Assembly (NCBI GenBank): GCA_946482075.1
Contig: CAMLQG010000002.1
Location: 1 to 64,000, forward strand
Origin: an uncultured Erythrobacteraceae bacterium
Lineage (GTDB): Bacteria > Pseudomonadota > Alphaproteobacteria > Sphingomonadales > Sphingomonadaceae
Direction of reading: 5' to 3'
Length of the DNA stretch: 64,000 bases
Below, piece by piece: positions 1-9,639 of this stretch; within the stretch, counting starts at the first letter, position 1, and each line of letters begins with the position of its first letter. The notes beneath the pieces were generated by a model. It did no database searches. It was not told the origin of the DNA and saw nothing but the letters and a program-made list of their open reading frames with translations. The position numbers were made by a program, and so were the translations under genes.

Positions 1-1259
<1,259 letters not shown>

Positions 1260-1274
1260 TTGAGATCCTTCCTG

Positions 1275-1292
1275 TCCCCGCGCAGGCGGGGA
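1275..1292 (+). terminator. GC hairpin after cpaF
   Basis: A perfect 7-bp stem (TCCCCGC/GCGGGGA) with a GCAG loop lies 16 bases after the cpaF stop. There is no T-run, so it may be a weak terminator or an mRNA 3'-end stabiliser rather than a classical intrinsic terminator. Confidence 0.4.
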
Positions 1293-1372
1293 TAGGGAGG
1301 TGGCGATCGCGCCAGCGATCGACGAGGGGCAGATCCCCACGCCATGAGGCTGCCGCCTCAGAGGGAGGATAT

Positions 1373-1603
1373 TTACCCCGCGAACCAGTCGTGGGCAGCC
1401 AGCCCGAGAAACACGCAGGCGCCCAGCAGGGAAGCGAGATGGATCGCGGTCCAGGGCATGAAGCCCACCGCGTCGATCCGCCGGCGACGGTTGCGCCGTA
1501 TTTCCGCGAGGATCGACCAGCCCGCGACCAGCGCACAGACGATCCCCGCGCCGGCCAGCAGCGCGACATCGCGATAAAGGGCAAGAAAATGCGCAAATGG
1601 CAT
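1373..1603 (-). CDS. Small two-helix membrane protein, unknown function
   Basis: A 76-residue protein starting at the ATG at 1603, preceded by an AAGGG ribosome site about 11 bases upstream. It has two hydrophobic stretches (about residues 13-32 and 51-70) separated by an Arg-rich loop (EIRRNRRRRID), which suggests a helical hairpin with the basic loop in the cytoplasm. It is divergent from the EamA transporter at 1690, with a promoter-sized gap between them. I do not recognise a named family. A longer frame upstream exists, but its extension looks non-coding. Confidence 0.6.
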   Translation of the reverse strand: MPFAHFLALYRDVALLAGAGIVCALVAGWSILAEIRRNRRRRIDAVGFMPWTAIHLASLLGACVFLGLAAHDWFAG

Positions 1604-1689
1604 CGCGCTGCCGCCCTTATTGCAGCGTAGACCACTGCGCAACGCGTGAAGTCGCTTGATCGCATGGACTTGCGGTCTAAAGCCGTTGC

Positions 1690-2598
1690 ATGGCTTCTTC
1701 GCGCCCATTTCTCGCGCTGACCCTGCGGCTCTTCGCGATATTGGCGCTTTCTGCCATGGTCGTGTTCGTCAAGCTGGCGGGCGAAGAAGGCATCCACATT
1801 CTCGAAGTGATGTTCTGGCGTCAGTTCGTGACGGTGCCGATGCTGCTCGGCTATCTCGCCTGGAGCGGCAGCTTCTCGATGCTGCGCACCAACCGCATGT
1901 TCGCCCATGTCCGGCGCAGCGTGCTGGGCTCGATCGCGATGGCGCTCACTTTCAGCGCGGCGATGATGCTGCCGCTGGCCGAAGCGCAGACGCTGAACTT
2001 CACCGCGCCTATCTTCGTCACGCTGCTGTCGATCGCGATGCTGCGCGAAACCGTCGGTCCATGGCGCTGGTTCGCGCTGTTCCTCGGCTTCGCCGGCGTG
2101 GTCATCATGACAGGAGCGGGCCACAGCCACATCCCCCCGCTCGGCATGGCGGTGGGCCTGGCCGCTGCTTTCATGATCGCGCTGCTCACGATCCTGATCA
2201 AGGATCTCAACCGGACGGACAATCCCGTCGGGATCGTGTTCTATTTCGCTCTCATCAGCACCGCCATGCTCGCGCTCGCCCTGCCGTGGGTCGCCAGGGC
2301 ACATGATGCCTATGGCTGGTCGCTGCTGATCGCGCTGGGCGTGATCGGGAGTATCGGGCAGTTGCTCGTCACGATCTCCCTGCGCTTCGGATCGCCCGCC
2401 AGCGTCATCGTGATGGATTATTCGGGCCTGATCTGGGCCACCCTGTTCGGTTGGCTGGTGTTCGACATCCTGCCGACCAGGGAAACCTGGCTCGGCGCGC
2501 CGGTGATCATCGCCGCCGGCCTCATCATCGCCTGGCGCGAACACTCCTCGCGCCAGATCGTGGCCGAAAGCGAAGTCCAGGCGATGATCCGTCCCTAG
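1690..2598 (+). CDS. DMT-superfamily (EamA) transporter
   Basis: A 302-residue polytopic inner-membrane protein with about ten hydrophobic segments arranged as two five-helix EamA repeats. The second repeat begins near residue 155 (PPLGMAVGLAAAFMIALLT). Family members export or import small metabolites or amino acids, but the substrate cannot be read from sequence. The ATG at 1690 follows directly on an upstream spacer and gives a transmembrane-first N-terminus typical of the family. It is followed after 80 bases by two small lipoprotein genes with their own ribosome sites, so co-transcription is possible but not shown. Confidence 0.88.
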   Translation: MASSRPFLALTLRLFAILALSAMVVFVKLAGEEGIHILEVMFWRQFVTVPMLLGYLAWSGSFSMLRTNRMFAHVRRSVLGSIAMALTFSAAMMLPLAEAQTLNFTAPIFVTLLSIAMLRETVGPWRWFALFLGFAGVVIMTGAGHSHIPPLGMAVGLAAAFMIALLTILIKDLNRTDNPVGIVFYFALISTAMLALALPWVARAHDAYGWSLLIALGVIGSIGQLLVTISLRFGSPASVIVMDYSGLIWATLFGWLVFDILPTRETWLGAPVIIAAGLIIAWREHSSRQIVAESEVQAMIRP

Positions 2599-2678
2599 GT
2601 AACACTTCTCGGAACCAGGGCGTGCAGACCGCGTTTCCACCTCGATCTTTTCGATGGGACACAAGAAAGGAAACGCCC

Positions 2679-2816
2679 ATGGTTCGTAAGTTCATTCTCG
2701 CCCTGGTCGCTAGCGGCATCGTTCTCGGCGCCGCTGCGTGCAACACCGTCCAAGGCGCCGGCCGCGACGTCGAATCCGTAGGCCGCGAAGGCGAAGAGGT
2801 CATCAACGGGCGCTAA
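2679..2816 (+). CDS. Entericidin-like small lipoprotein, copy 1
   Basis: A 45-residue protein with a lipoprotein signal peptide (residues 1-20; lipobox AAAC, lipidated Cys21) followed by CNTVQGAGRDVESVGREGEE. This matches the entericidin A/B family, small outer-membrane-directed lipoproteins linked to stress or programmed lysis in enterobacteria. The start is fixed by an AAGAAAGGAA ribosome site just upstream. A near-copy follows at 2913. The longer in-frame upstream extension lacks the signal peptide and is not the real start. Confidence 0.85.
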   Translation: MVRKFILALVASGIVLGAAACNTVQGAGRDVESVGREGEEVINGR

Positions 2817-2912
2817 TCCAGCGATCGACGGACCGGTTAACCTGCCGGAAAGCTTGGTCGTGCCAGCGATAGGCATCGCCGCTAGCGGTGCCCATTCGCC
2901 TAGGAAGTGACT

Positions 2913-3050
2913 ATGGTCCGGAAGTTGATTTTTGCCGCCCTGCTCGGCGGTCTCGCTCTCTCCACCGCCGCCTGCAACACGGTCAAGGGCGCCGGGCGGG
3001 ATATCCAATCGGTCGGCCAGGCAGGCGAGGACGCGATCAACGGCCGCTGA
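2913..3050 (+). CDS. Entericidin-like small lipoprotein, copy 2
   Basis: Also exactly 45 residues: a signal peptide, lipobox TAAC with Cys21, then CNTVKGAGRDIQSVGQAGED and the same INGR ending as copy 1. The ribosome site TAGGAAG lies before the ATG at 2913. It is aligned residue for residue with the gene at 2679, so the pair is a tandem duplication. Enterobacterial ecnA/ecnB were described as an antidote/toxin pair, but nothing here shows which copy, if either, plays such a role. A hairpin follows at 3085. Confidence 0.85.
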   Translation: MVRKLIFAALLGGLALSTAACNTVKGAGRDIQSVGQAGEDAINGR

Positions 3051-3084
3051 TACCCCTCGGGGTCTTATCCATTCTGTAAGAGAC

Positions 3085-3112
3085 ATGCCCGTCGGAGCGA
3101 TCCGGCGGGCAT
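3085..3112 (+). terminator. Hairpin after the entericidin pair
   Basis: An 11-bp inverted repeat (ATGCCCGTCGG ... CCGGCGGGCAT, one G-U pair in RNA) with a six-base loop, located between the convergent entericidin and DUF938 genes. The trailing ATTCTC is a poor T-run. It could act on both strands. Confidence 0.55.
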
Positions 3113-3119
3113 TCTCGCA

Positions 3120-3713
3120 TCAGCGACGGCGATAGACCAGGGTGAGATTGTTGGCCGGCATCGCCACACGGCGCACGCGTGCCAGCCCCGTCTCGGCAGC
3201 CAGCCGATCGATATCCGCCACATCCCGAAGGCCCCAGCGCGGATCGCGGGACTTGAGGCTCTCGTCGAAGGCCAGGTTGGAAGGCGCGGTTTCGACTTCC
3301 GCTTCGACGAAAGGGCCGTAGAGGATCAGCGGCGCACCGGGCGGCAGGATACGGGCCGCTCCCGCAAACAGGCCCTCGGTGGCTTCCCACGGGCTGATAT
3401 GAATCATGTTGATACAGAGCATCGCGTCTGCCGCCGCGATGGGCCAATTCCTGCTGGCCACATCGAGCAGCAGCGGCGCAGCCAGATTGGCTGCGCGCCC
3501 CTCATCGCGCCATGCCGCGATGGAAGCCAGCGCTTCCGGATCGGGATCGGTCGGCCGCCAGAGAATGTCCGGGAACAGCTGCGCGAAGAATACCGCATGT
3601 TCACCGCTTCCGCTCGCGATTTCCAGCACAGTGCCACGCTCCGGCAGTTCATCTGCCAGCACTTGCGCGATCGGCTCGCGATTGCGCGTAGTGGCTGGCG
3701 CGTGGCGCTTCAT
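3120..3713 (-). CDS. DUF938 family SAM-dependent methyltransferase-like protein
   Basis: A 197-residue class I methyltransferase-fold protein. The SAM-binding glycine loop is LEIASGSGEHAVFFAQ (about residues 30-45), with the acidic strand-2 position in TDPDP and a motif IV-like region DAMLCINMIHISPWEATEGL. This pattern is characteristic of the DUF938 family, whose substrate is unknown. Its start codon overlaps the stop of the preceding NAD(P)-binding gene by four bases (3710-3713), and that gene overlaps dgt, so the three form a translationally coupled operon transcribed leftwards. Confidence 0.85.
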   Translation of the reverse strand: MKRHAPATTRNREPIAQVLADELPERGTVLEIASGSGEHAVFFAQLFPDILWRPTDPDPEALASIAAWRDEGRAANLAAPLLLDVASRNWPIAAADAMLCINMIHISPWEATEGLFAGAARILPPGAPLILYGPFVEAEVETAPSNLAFDESLKSRDPRWGLRDVADIDRLAAETGLARVRRVAMPANNLTLVYRRR

Positions 3714-4399
3714 GCCGGCACGCGGTTGAACCGCTGGGCGGCGCGCAGGATCGCGTCATGCTCGTGGATGAAGCGGCCGTTGGCCTTCTCGCGGGCGAGA
3801 TGGAAGATCGCGTCCGCGATCTGTTCGGCGGACACCGAACGGAACTTGCGGTACTTGCCCTGCAGCGCAAGGTCGAGCAGCGGACTGGCGATCATCGCCA
3901 GCCTTTCGGCCGGGCGCGGATCGTCCTCGCGCTGGCCGCGCAACAGGCCCGGACGCAAGATGTCCAGCCGGCCGAGCCGCAGCTTGCCCAGCTCGTCCTC
4001 CAGCGCGCCCTTGGTCCGCAGGTAGAAATTGCCCTGGAAGCGGTCCGCGCCGGCCGACGAGACCGCAATGAATTGCCGCACACCCGCCGCCTTCGCCACG
4101 CGCGCCATGCGCAGCGGAAGATCGAGATCGACCGCGCGGAACGCTGCTTCGTCATTCCCCACCTTCCTGCGCGTGGTGCCGAGCGCGGAGACCACGAGAT
4201 GGGGCCGCACCGTCTGGATGACATCGTCCCAGTAATGCGGCTCGGCCACGAACATTTCCATCCGCGCGCCCCTGGGAAGATCGATCCGCCGCCGTGCAAT
4301 CGCGGCCAAGCGCACGCTCGACATGCCGACGGCTCGCTCGATCAGTGTCCGGCCGATCAGCCCCGTCGCCCCGATCACGGCCATGCGCAGCTCAGACAT
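3710..4399 (-). CDS. NAD(P)-binding Rossmann-fold protein (NmrA/epimerase-like)
   Basis: A 229-residue atypical short-chain reductase-like protein. The dinucleotide-binding loop GATGLIGRTLIERA is at the N-terminus, followed by ALGTTRRKVGN and FIAVSSAGAD; no Tyr-x3-Lys catalytic pair is obvious, as in HTATIP2/NmrA-type sensors. The start at 4399 (MSELRM) is chosen because it places the glycine loop near the N-terminus; a longer frame extends into dgt. It overlaps dgt by eight bases and the DUF938 gene by four. Its function is not known; redox sensing or reduction of a small molecule are both possible. Confidence 0.82.
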   Translation of the reverse strand: MSELRMAVIGATGLIGRTLIERAVGMSSVRLAAIARRRIDLPRGARMEMFVAEPHYWDDVIQTVRPHLVVSALGTTRRKVGNDEAAFRAVDLDLPLRMARVAKAAGVRQFIAVSSAGADRFQGNFYLRTKGALEDELGKLRLGRLDILRPGLLRGQREDDPRPAERLAMIASPLLDLALQGKYRKFRSVSAEQIADAIFHLAREKANGRFIHEHDAILRAAQRFNRVPA

Positions 4400-5552
4400 T
4401 GCGCAATCCTTCCGGCACCTGGCCGAAGATCCGCTTATATTGATCGATCGCATAGCGGTCGGTCATGCCGGCGATGAAATCGGCGATGTGGCGGCTGCGG
4501 CCAGGCTCCCGCGATGGCGCCTTGCCATGCCAGCTATCTCCCATCAGCGAAGCGTCCGCCGCATAAGCCTCATATAATCGCGCGATCACACGCTGGGCAC
4601 GCTCCGCCGTGGCGAGCTGTTCGGGATGGTAATAAAGCCGTTCATACATGAAGGCCTTCAGCCGGCGTTCCTCCGCCGCAAGCCCGGGGGAAAAATGCGC
4701 CAGCTGCCGTCCGGCGGAGCGGATCTCGGCCTCGCTCGCGATGCCGGCGGTGTTCGCACCTGTCTGCTCCAGAACGTCGTTCACCATCAGCCCGATCTGT
4801 CCGCGAACCAGCTCGCGCAATTGCCGGTCGCGGGGGGCGCCGGGAAAGCGCTTCTCCACCGTGCGCCATTGGTCCGCCACGAAATCGAGCGTGAGAAGAT
4901 CGTCGAGATCGAGAAAGCCTGCGCGCAAGCCATCGTCGATATCGTGATTGTCATAGGCGATATCGTCGGAGATCGCGGCGACCTGCGCTTCGAGCGACGG
5001 CCAGCTGGCGAGATCGAGCGGGAAAGCCGCGTCCAGTTCCGCCATCGCCCAGTTGAGATCGTGCAGCGGGCCGTTGTGCTTGGCCAGCCCTTCGAGCAGT
5101 TCCCAGGTGAGGTTCAATCCTTCATGATCGCAATAGGGGCTCTCCAGCCGCATCAGCGTGCGCAGCGACTGCGCGTTGTGATCGAACCCGCCATGGGGCG
5201 CGAGCGCTTCATCCAGCGCATCCTCGCCCGAATGGCCGAAAGGCGGGTGGCCGATATCGTGCGCCAGGCACAGCGCCTCGGTCAGATCCTCGTCCAGCCC
5301 GAGCGAACGGGCGAGCACGCGGCCAATCTGCGCCACTTCCAGACTGTGCGTCAGCCGTACGCGATAGTGATCGCCATCCGGCGCGATGAACACCTGCGTC
5401 TTGTGGCGCAGGCGGCGGAACGCGATCGAATGGATGATGCGGTCGCGGTCGCGCTGGAACTCCGTACGGGGACCGCGCGCGCCCGCACGGTCCTCGGCGA
5501 ATTCGCGGCCGCGCGAGCGGGCGGGATCGGCGGCGTAGGGAGCGCGGGTCAC
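4392..5552 (-). CDS. dgt: Deoxyguanosinetriphosphate triphosphohydrolase-like protein
   Basis: An HD-domain dNTP triphosphohydrolase that removes tripolyphosphate from dNTPs and so controls nucleotide pools in the cytoplasm. Visible family features are FRRLRHKTQVF near the N-terminus, the metal ligands in LTHSLEVAQ and CLAHDIGHPPFGHSGE, and the later DDIAYDNHDIDDG. The length of about 386 residues fits the short alphaproteobacterial form. The start is uncertain: I use the GTG at 5552 (reads MTRAPYAADPARSRGR); a TTG at 5588 gives 12 more residues without a ribosome site. First gene of a three-gene overlapping operon. Confidence 0.92.
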   Translation of the reverse strand: MTRAPYAADPARSRGREFAEDRAGARGPRTEFQRDRDRIIHSIAFRRLRHKTQVFIAPDGDHYRVRLTHSLEVAQIGRVLARSLGLDEDLTEALCLAHDIGHPPFGHSGEDALDEALAPHGGFDHNAQSLRTLMRLESPYCDHEGLNLTWELLEGLAKHNGPLHDLNWAMAELDAAFPLDLASWPSLEAQVAAISDDIAYDNHDIDDGLRAGFLDLDDLLTLDFVADQWRTVEKRFPGAPRDRQLRELVRGQIGLMVNDVLEQTGANTAGIASEAEIRSAGRQLAHFSPGLAAEERRLKAFMYERLYYHPEQLATAERAQRVIARLYEAYAADASLMGDSWHGKAPSREPGRSRHIADFIAGMTDRYAIDQYKRIFGQVPEGLRNV

Positions 5553-5630
5553 GCGCGTGGCACTAGGGGCGGCGTACGGGATTGGCAATCGGCTTGGAAC
5601 GGCATGAAGTCATTTTGCGACATTTAGAAC

Positions 5631-5741
5631 CGTTCGCCCTGAGCTTGTCGGAAGCGAAGCTGGGCGAAGCCCTACGGCCGCTTTTCAATTTCTTGCCCTG
5701 CTGAGGAGAAAGACGGTCCTTCGACAAGCTCAGGACGAACG
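5631..5741. repeat. REP-like inverted repeat, family A
   Basis: Arms of 20 bases, CGTTCGCCCTGAGCTTGTCG at 5631-5650 and its reverse complement with one mismatch at 5722-5741, bracket about 70 bases. A second copy of the same family is at 21842-21930. It lies between two genes transcribed leftwards. Confidence 0.8.
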
Positions 5742-5766
5742 GACCGGAAAAGGTCCGCCCCTGCCC

Positions 5767-6468
5767 TCAATCCTCTTCCAGCAGCCAGTCGGCCGCCCGG
5801 TCGGCATGGATCTGCGTGCAGTCGTAGATCGGGAGGACATTGGCGTCGACGTCGACCACCATCTCAAGCTCCGTGCAGGCCAGCACGATGGCCTGCGCGC
5901 CTTCCTGGCCGAGCACGGTGATCATGGTCTTGAGCGCCCGCTCGGCGTTGCGCGTGGCCTTTCCCCGAGTCAGCTCGTCATAGATGATCCGGTCGAGCGT
6001 CTCGGCATAAGCCATGTTGGGCGGCAGCAGATCCACTCCGTGGGCCACCAGGCGCTTGCGGTAGAAGCTCTCGGTCATCACGTTGCTGGTGCCCAGAAGT
6101 GCGGCAGACTTCACCTTGTCGGCCTGCATCCTGTCGCCCACGCATTCCGCGATGTGGAGGATCGGCACATCCACGGAGGACGCGACCCGATCATAGACCT
6201 TGTGCATCGAATTGGCGCCGATGACGATCGTGCCGGCGCCGGCTTCAGCCAGCCGCTTCGCCGAATCCGACAGGATATGCGCCGCGCGGTCCCAATCCTC
6301 GTTCTTGGACAGGCGGGCGAGCTGGCTGAAGTCGAGATTCTCGATCAGCATGGGCGCGCTGGCATGCGGGTCCCGTTTTGCCTGCACCCGGCGATTGATG
6401 TGGTCGTAGTAGGTCCGGGTCGAAACCCAGCTCATCCCACCGATCAGTCCCAGCTTGCGCAAACCCAA
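5767..6468 (-). CDS. Aspartate/glutamate racemase-family protein with altered active site
   Basis: A 233-residue two-domain member of the Asp/Glu/hydantoin racemase superfamily. It begins with the typical LGLIGGMSWVSTRTYY. Family racemases use a pair of residues, usually Cys/Cys, one per domain. The second is present (Cys198 in VLACTELE). At the first, the usual C-N-T is replaced by A85-N-S in GANSMHK, so a classical two-base racemase mechanism is doubtful (E. coli YgeA is reported to use Thr here). It stands alone between a repeat and pntB. It may be an L/D-selective racemase, a lyase or an isomerase; substrate unknown. Confidence 0.82.
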   Translation of the reverse strand: MGLRKLGLIGGMSWVSTRTYYDHINRRVQAKRDPHASAPMLIENLDFSQLARLSKNEDWDRAAHILSDSAKRLAEAGAGTIVIGANSMHKVYDRVASSVDVPILHIAECVGDRMQADKVKSAALLGTSNVMTESFYRKRLVAHGVDLLPPNMAYAETLDRIIYDELTRGKATRNAERALKTMITVLGQEGAQAIVLACTELEMVVDVDANVLPIYDCTQIHADRAADWLLEED

Positions 6469-6607
6469 TTTCCTCTCATGCCCCGACGAGCATAAAGGCC
6501 CTGACGGCCCGCATGCAACACCGCCCTGTCCCGGTCGGACTGTCGCTCTGCTCTATCGATCGTGCCGGAACTGGGCAAATCCAGTCCGAACGGGACAAGG
6601 AACGACT

Positions 6608-8068
6608 TCAGTGTTGTAGCGACTTGTTGATCTCTTCGACCATCTTCTTCGCATCGGCCAACAGCATCATCGTTTGGTCCATGTAGAACACGTCGTTATC
6701 GACACCGGCATAGCCCACGCCGCCCATCGAACGCTTGATGAACATGACCGTCTTGGCCTTGTCCACGTCGAACACGGGCATGCCGTAGATCGGGCTCGAC
6801 TTGTCCGTCTTCGCCGCCGGGTTGACCACGTCGTTCGCGCCGATGATGAACGCCACGTCCGCCTGCGCGAATTCGGCGTTGATATCCTCCAGCTCGAACA
6901 CTTCGTCATAGGGCACGTTGGCTTCGGCCAGGAGCACGTTCATATGGCCGGGCATGCGGCCGGCCACCGGGTGGATCGCGTATTTGACGTTGACGCCCTT
7001 GGCCTTGAGCAGATCGCCCATCTCGCGCAGGACATGCTGCGCCTGGGCCACGGCCATGCCGTATCCGGGGATGATGATGACGTTCTCGGCCTCGCCCAGC
7101 AGGAACGCCGCGTCTTCCGCGCTGCCGCGCTTCCACGGGCGGTCCACCTTGGCCGCTCCATCGCCTCCGCCCGACGCATCCGCACCGAAGCCGCCGGCGA
7201 TCACCGAGATGAAGCTGCGGTTCATCGCCTTGCACATGATGTAGCTCAGGATCGCGCCGGAACTGCCGACCAGCGCGCCGGTGATGATCATCGCGGTATT
7301 GTGCAGCGTGAAGCCCATCGCCGCGGCTGCCCAGCCCGAATAGGAATTGAGCATCGAGACGACGACCGGCATGTCCGCACCGCCGATCGGGATGATCAGC
7401 AGGAAGCCGATCGCGAAAGCGAGGCCGCAGATGATCCAGAACAGCTGGTTCTCGCCCGCACCCGCCTGGTCCGAGATCGCGAACAGCGCGGTCAGCACGA
7501 TGATCGCGCCCAGCGTGCCGAGATTGATGACATGGCGGGCCGGCAGCAGGATCGGCGAGCCTGACATGTTGCCGTTCAGCTTGGCGAACGCGATGACCGA
7601 GCCGGAGAAGGTGATCGCGCCGATCGCGGCACCCAGCGCCATTTCCACGCGGCTGACGGTCAGGATGTTGCCGTCCATGCCCAGAATGCCGAAAGCAGCC
7701 GGATTGAGGAAGGCCGCGACCGCGACCAGCACGGCGGCAAGGCCGACGAGGCTGTGGAAGGCGGCGACGAGCTGCGGCATCGCGGTCATCGCGATACGCC
7801 GCGCAATCACGAAGCCGACCGCGCCGCCGATGGCGACGGCGCCGACGATCTCGGCGATGCTGGCCACTTCATGGGTGACGAGCGTGGTGACGACCGCGAT
7901 CAGCATGCCCAGCATGCCGTAGCGATTGCCCGTGCGGCTGGTCGCCGGCGAGGAGAGCCCGCGCAGCGCGAGGATGAAGAGCACGCCGGCCGCGAGATAG
8001 GCCACCGCGACCCAGGGATTTACCGCATGCGCAGCGTCGGCCGCGGCGGAGAGGATCGGAAGCTGCAT
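6608..8068 (-). CDS. pntB: NAD(P) transhydrogenase subunit beta
   Basis: The 486-residue beta subunit of the proton-translocating transhydrogenase, which uses the proton-motive force to reduce NADP+ with NADH. About nine membrane helices fill residues 1-270; the C-terminal NADP-binding domain III carries IIPGYGMAVAQAQH, MPGHMNVLLAEANVPYD and FIIGANDVVNPAAK. The start at 8068 (MQLPILS) overlaps the stop of the preceding subunit by one base (TGATG), so translation is coupled. A longer frame upstream is a read-through of the neighbouring gene in the wrong frame. Confidence 0.97.
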   Translation of the reverse strand: MQLPILSAAADAAHAVNPWVAVAYLAAGVLFILALRGLSSPATSRTGNRYGMLGMLIAVVTTLVTHEVASIAEIVGAVAIGGAVGFVIARRIAMTAMPQLVAAFHSLVGLAAVLVAVAAFLNPAAFGILGMDGNILTVSRVEMALGAAIGAITFSGSVIAFAKLNGNMSGSPILLPARHVINLGTLGAIIVLTALFAISDQAGAGENQLFWIICGLAFAIGFLLIIPIGGADMPVVVSMLNSYSGWAAAAMGFTLHNTAMIITGALVGSSGAILSYIMCKAMNRSFISVIAGGFGADASGGGDGAAKVDRPWKRGSAEDAAFLLGEAENVIIIPGYGMAVAQAQHVLREMGDLLKAKGVNVKYAIHPVAGRMPGHMNVLLAEANVPYDEVFELEDINAEFAQADVAFIIGANDVVNPAAKTDKSSPIYGMPVFDVDKAKTVMFIKRSMGGVGYAGVDNDVFYMDQTMMLLADAKKMVEEINKSLQH

Positions 8069-8352
8069 CACTTCTTCTCCTTCTTCTTGTACATCGCGAG
8101 CATGCGTTCCGTGACGGCGAAGCCGCCGAAGATGTTGACGCTGGCCAGCACCACGCCGATCAGGCCCAGCCATTTGGCGGCGGGCGAACCGGTGGCCGCC
8201 GCCGCGATCAGCGCGCCGACAATGATGACCGAGGAGATCGCGTTGGTCACCGCCATCAGCGGCGTATGCAGCGCGGGCGTGACCGACCACACGACGTAGT
8301 AGCCCACGAAGCAGGCCAGCACGAAGATCGAAAGGATTGAAACGAAGTCCAT
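8068..8352 (-). CDS. pntAB: NAD(P) transhydrogenase subunit alpha part 2
   Basis: This 94-residue protein provides the membrane helices that in E. coli are fused to the C-terminus of PntA. Three hydrophobic segments are followed by a Lys-rich cytoplasmic tail (MLAMYKKKEKK). A split alpha subunit is normal for alphaproteobacteria. It is placed between pntAA (16-base gap) and pntB (one-base overlap). Confidence 0.95.
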   Translation of the reverse strand: MDFVSILSIFVLACFVGYYVVWSVTPALHTPLMAVTNAISSVIIVGALIAAAATGSPAAKWLGLIGVVLASVNIFGGFAVTERMLAMYKKKEKK

Positions 8353-8368
8353 CTGAGTTCCCCTGTCC

Positions 8369-9502
8369 TCAGCCGAGCAGCCGCTCGTTCACCACCTTGC
8401 CGCCCTGCGTCAGGCGCACGGCATTGCCGATTTCCTCGTCGAGGATCGGCTTGCCCTGCTCCTTGTCCCAGAAGGCGGAGAGGAAGTTGAACAGGTTGCG
8501 CGCGTAAAGCGCGGACGAATCCGCCGCGAGATGGGTGGGCGTATTCGCATAGCCGATGATCTTGACCCCGTGGCGTTCCACTTCCTGGTCCGCGACCGAG
8601 CCTTCCACATTGCCGCCCTGCGCCACCGCGAGATCGAAGATCACGCTGCCCGGGCGCATCGTGGCGATCTGCGCATCCGTGATCAGCCGTGGTGCTGCGC
8701 GCCCGGGGATCAGCGCGGTAGTGATCACGATGTCCTGCTTGGCGATATGACCGGATACCAGCTCGGCCTGCGCCTTCTGGTATTCCTCGCTCATTTCGGT
8801 GGCATAACCGCCCGCGCCTTCGCCCTCGATACCGGCGACGCTTTCCACGAAAATCGGCTTGGCACCCAGCGACTGGATCTGTTCCTTCGTCGCCGAACGC
8901 ACGTCGGTGGCGGAAACCTGCGCACCCAGGCGGCGCGCGGTGGCGATCGCCTGGAGGCCGGCGACACCGACGCCCATGATGAACACGCGCGCGGCGGTGA
9001 TCGTGCCCGCAGCAGTCATCATCATCGGAAACGCGCGGCCATAGGCGTTGCACGCCGCGATGACCGCCTTGTAGCCGGCGAGGTTGGATTGGCTGGACAG
9101 CACGTCCATCGACTGCGCGCGCGTGATGCGCGGCATGAATTCCATCGCCAGCGCTTCGATTCCCGCCGAAGCGTAGGCATCGATGCGGGGACGCTGGCCG
9201 AACGGATCGAGCGTGGCGGCAAGCCAGGCTCCCGGCTTCGCGCCGGCCAGCAGCGCCGCATCGGGACCCTGCACGCCGAACACGATGTCCGCGTCCTTCA
9301 CCACCGTGTCGAGCGGGCCGATTTCGGCTCCGACTTCACGATAGGCCTCGTCGCTGATCGACGCACCTGCGCCGGCCCCCGTCTCGACCGCCATCACTGC
9401 ACCCAAGCCGATGAATTTCTTCACCGTTTCAGGCGTGGCCGATACCCGCGACTCTCCGTTGGCGCGCTCCTTGAGGACCGCGATCTTCACCTGTCCGGCC
9501 AT
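8369..9502 (-). CDS. pntAA: NAD(P) transhydrogenase subunit alpha part 1
   Basis: The 377-residue cytoplasmic NAD(H)-binding domain I, related to alanine dehydrogenase. It has an N-terminal KIAVLKERANGESRVSATPE, a Rossmann loop VGVAGLQAIATARRLGA and the mobile-loop region YATEMSEEYQKAQ. The start at 9502 (MAGQVKIAV) is chosen over an upstream in-frame Met whose extension overlaps the small CoxIV-like gene. It lies 11 bases downstream of that gene, so the four genes probably form one operon. Confidence 0.95.
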   Translation of the reverse strand: MAGQVKIAVLKERANGESRVSATPETVKKFIGLGAVMAVETGAGAGASISDEAYREVGAEIGPLDTVVKDADIVFGVQGPDAALLAGAKPGAWLAATLDPFGQRPRIDAYASAGIEALAMEFMPRITRAQSMDVLSSQSNLAGYKAVIAACNAYGRAFPMMMTAAGTITAARVFIMGVGVAGLQAIATARRLGAQVSATDVRSATKEQIQSLGAKPIFVESVAGIEGEGAGGYATEMSEEYQKAQAELVSGHIAKQDIVITTALIPGRAAPRLITDAQIATMRPGSVIFDLAVAQGGNVEGSVADQEVERHGVKIIGYANTPTHLAADSSALYARNLFNFLSAFWDKEQGKPILDEEIGNAVRLTQGGKVVNERLLG

Positions 9503-9513
9503 TTCGGGCGAAA

Positions 9514-9639
9514 TCAGCTGGAGATCAGTACGACGACGAACAGCGCGATCAGCGCGATGATCGGCACCGACCATTTCAGCATGCTGATGAAACCACTATA
9601 GGTCTGGTTGGCAGCCTTCATATCGTTGGCAGAAGCCAT
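9514..9639 (-). CDS. aa3-type cytochrome c oxidase subunit IV-like miniprotein
   Basis: A 41-residue protein reading MASANDMKAANQTYSGFISM, then one membrane helix (LKWSVPIIALIALFVVVLIS). This matches the bacterial aa3-type cytochrome oxidase subunit IV family, a single-helix accessory protein. It is too short for most gene callers. It ends 11 bases before pntAA, an arrangement I recall from other sphingomonads, so it may be a transhydrogenase-associated peptide rather than a true oxidase subunit; no oxidase genes are nearby. Confidence 0.85.
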   Translation of the reverse strand: MASANDMKAANQTYSGFISMLKWSVPIIALIALFVVVLISS

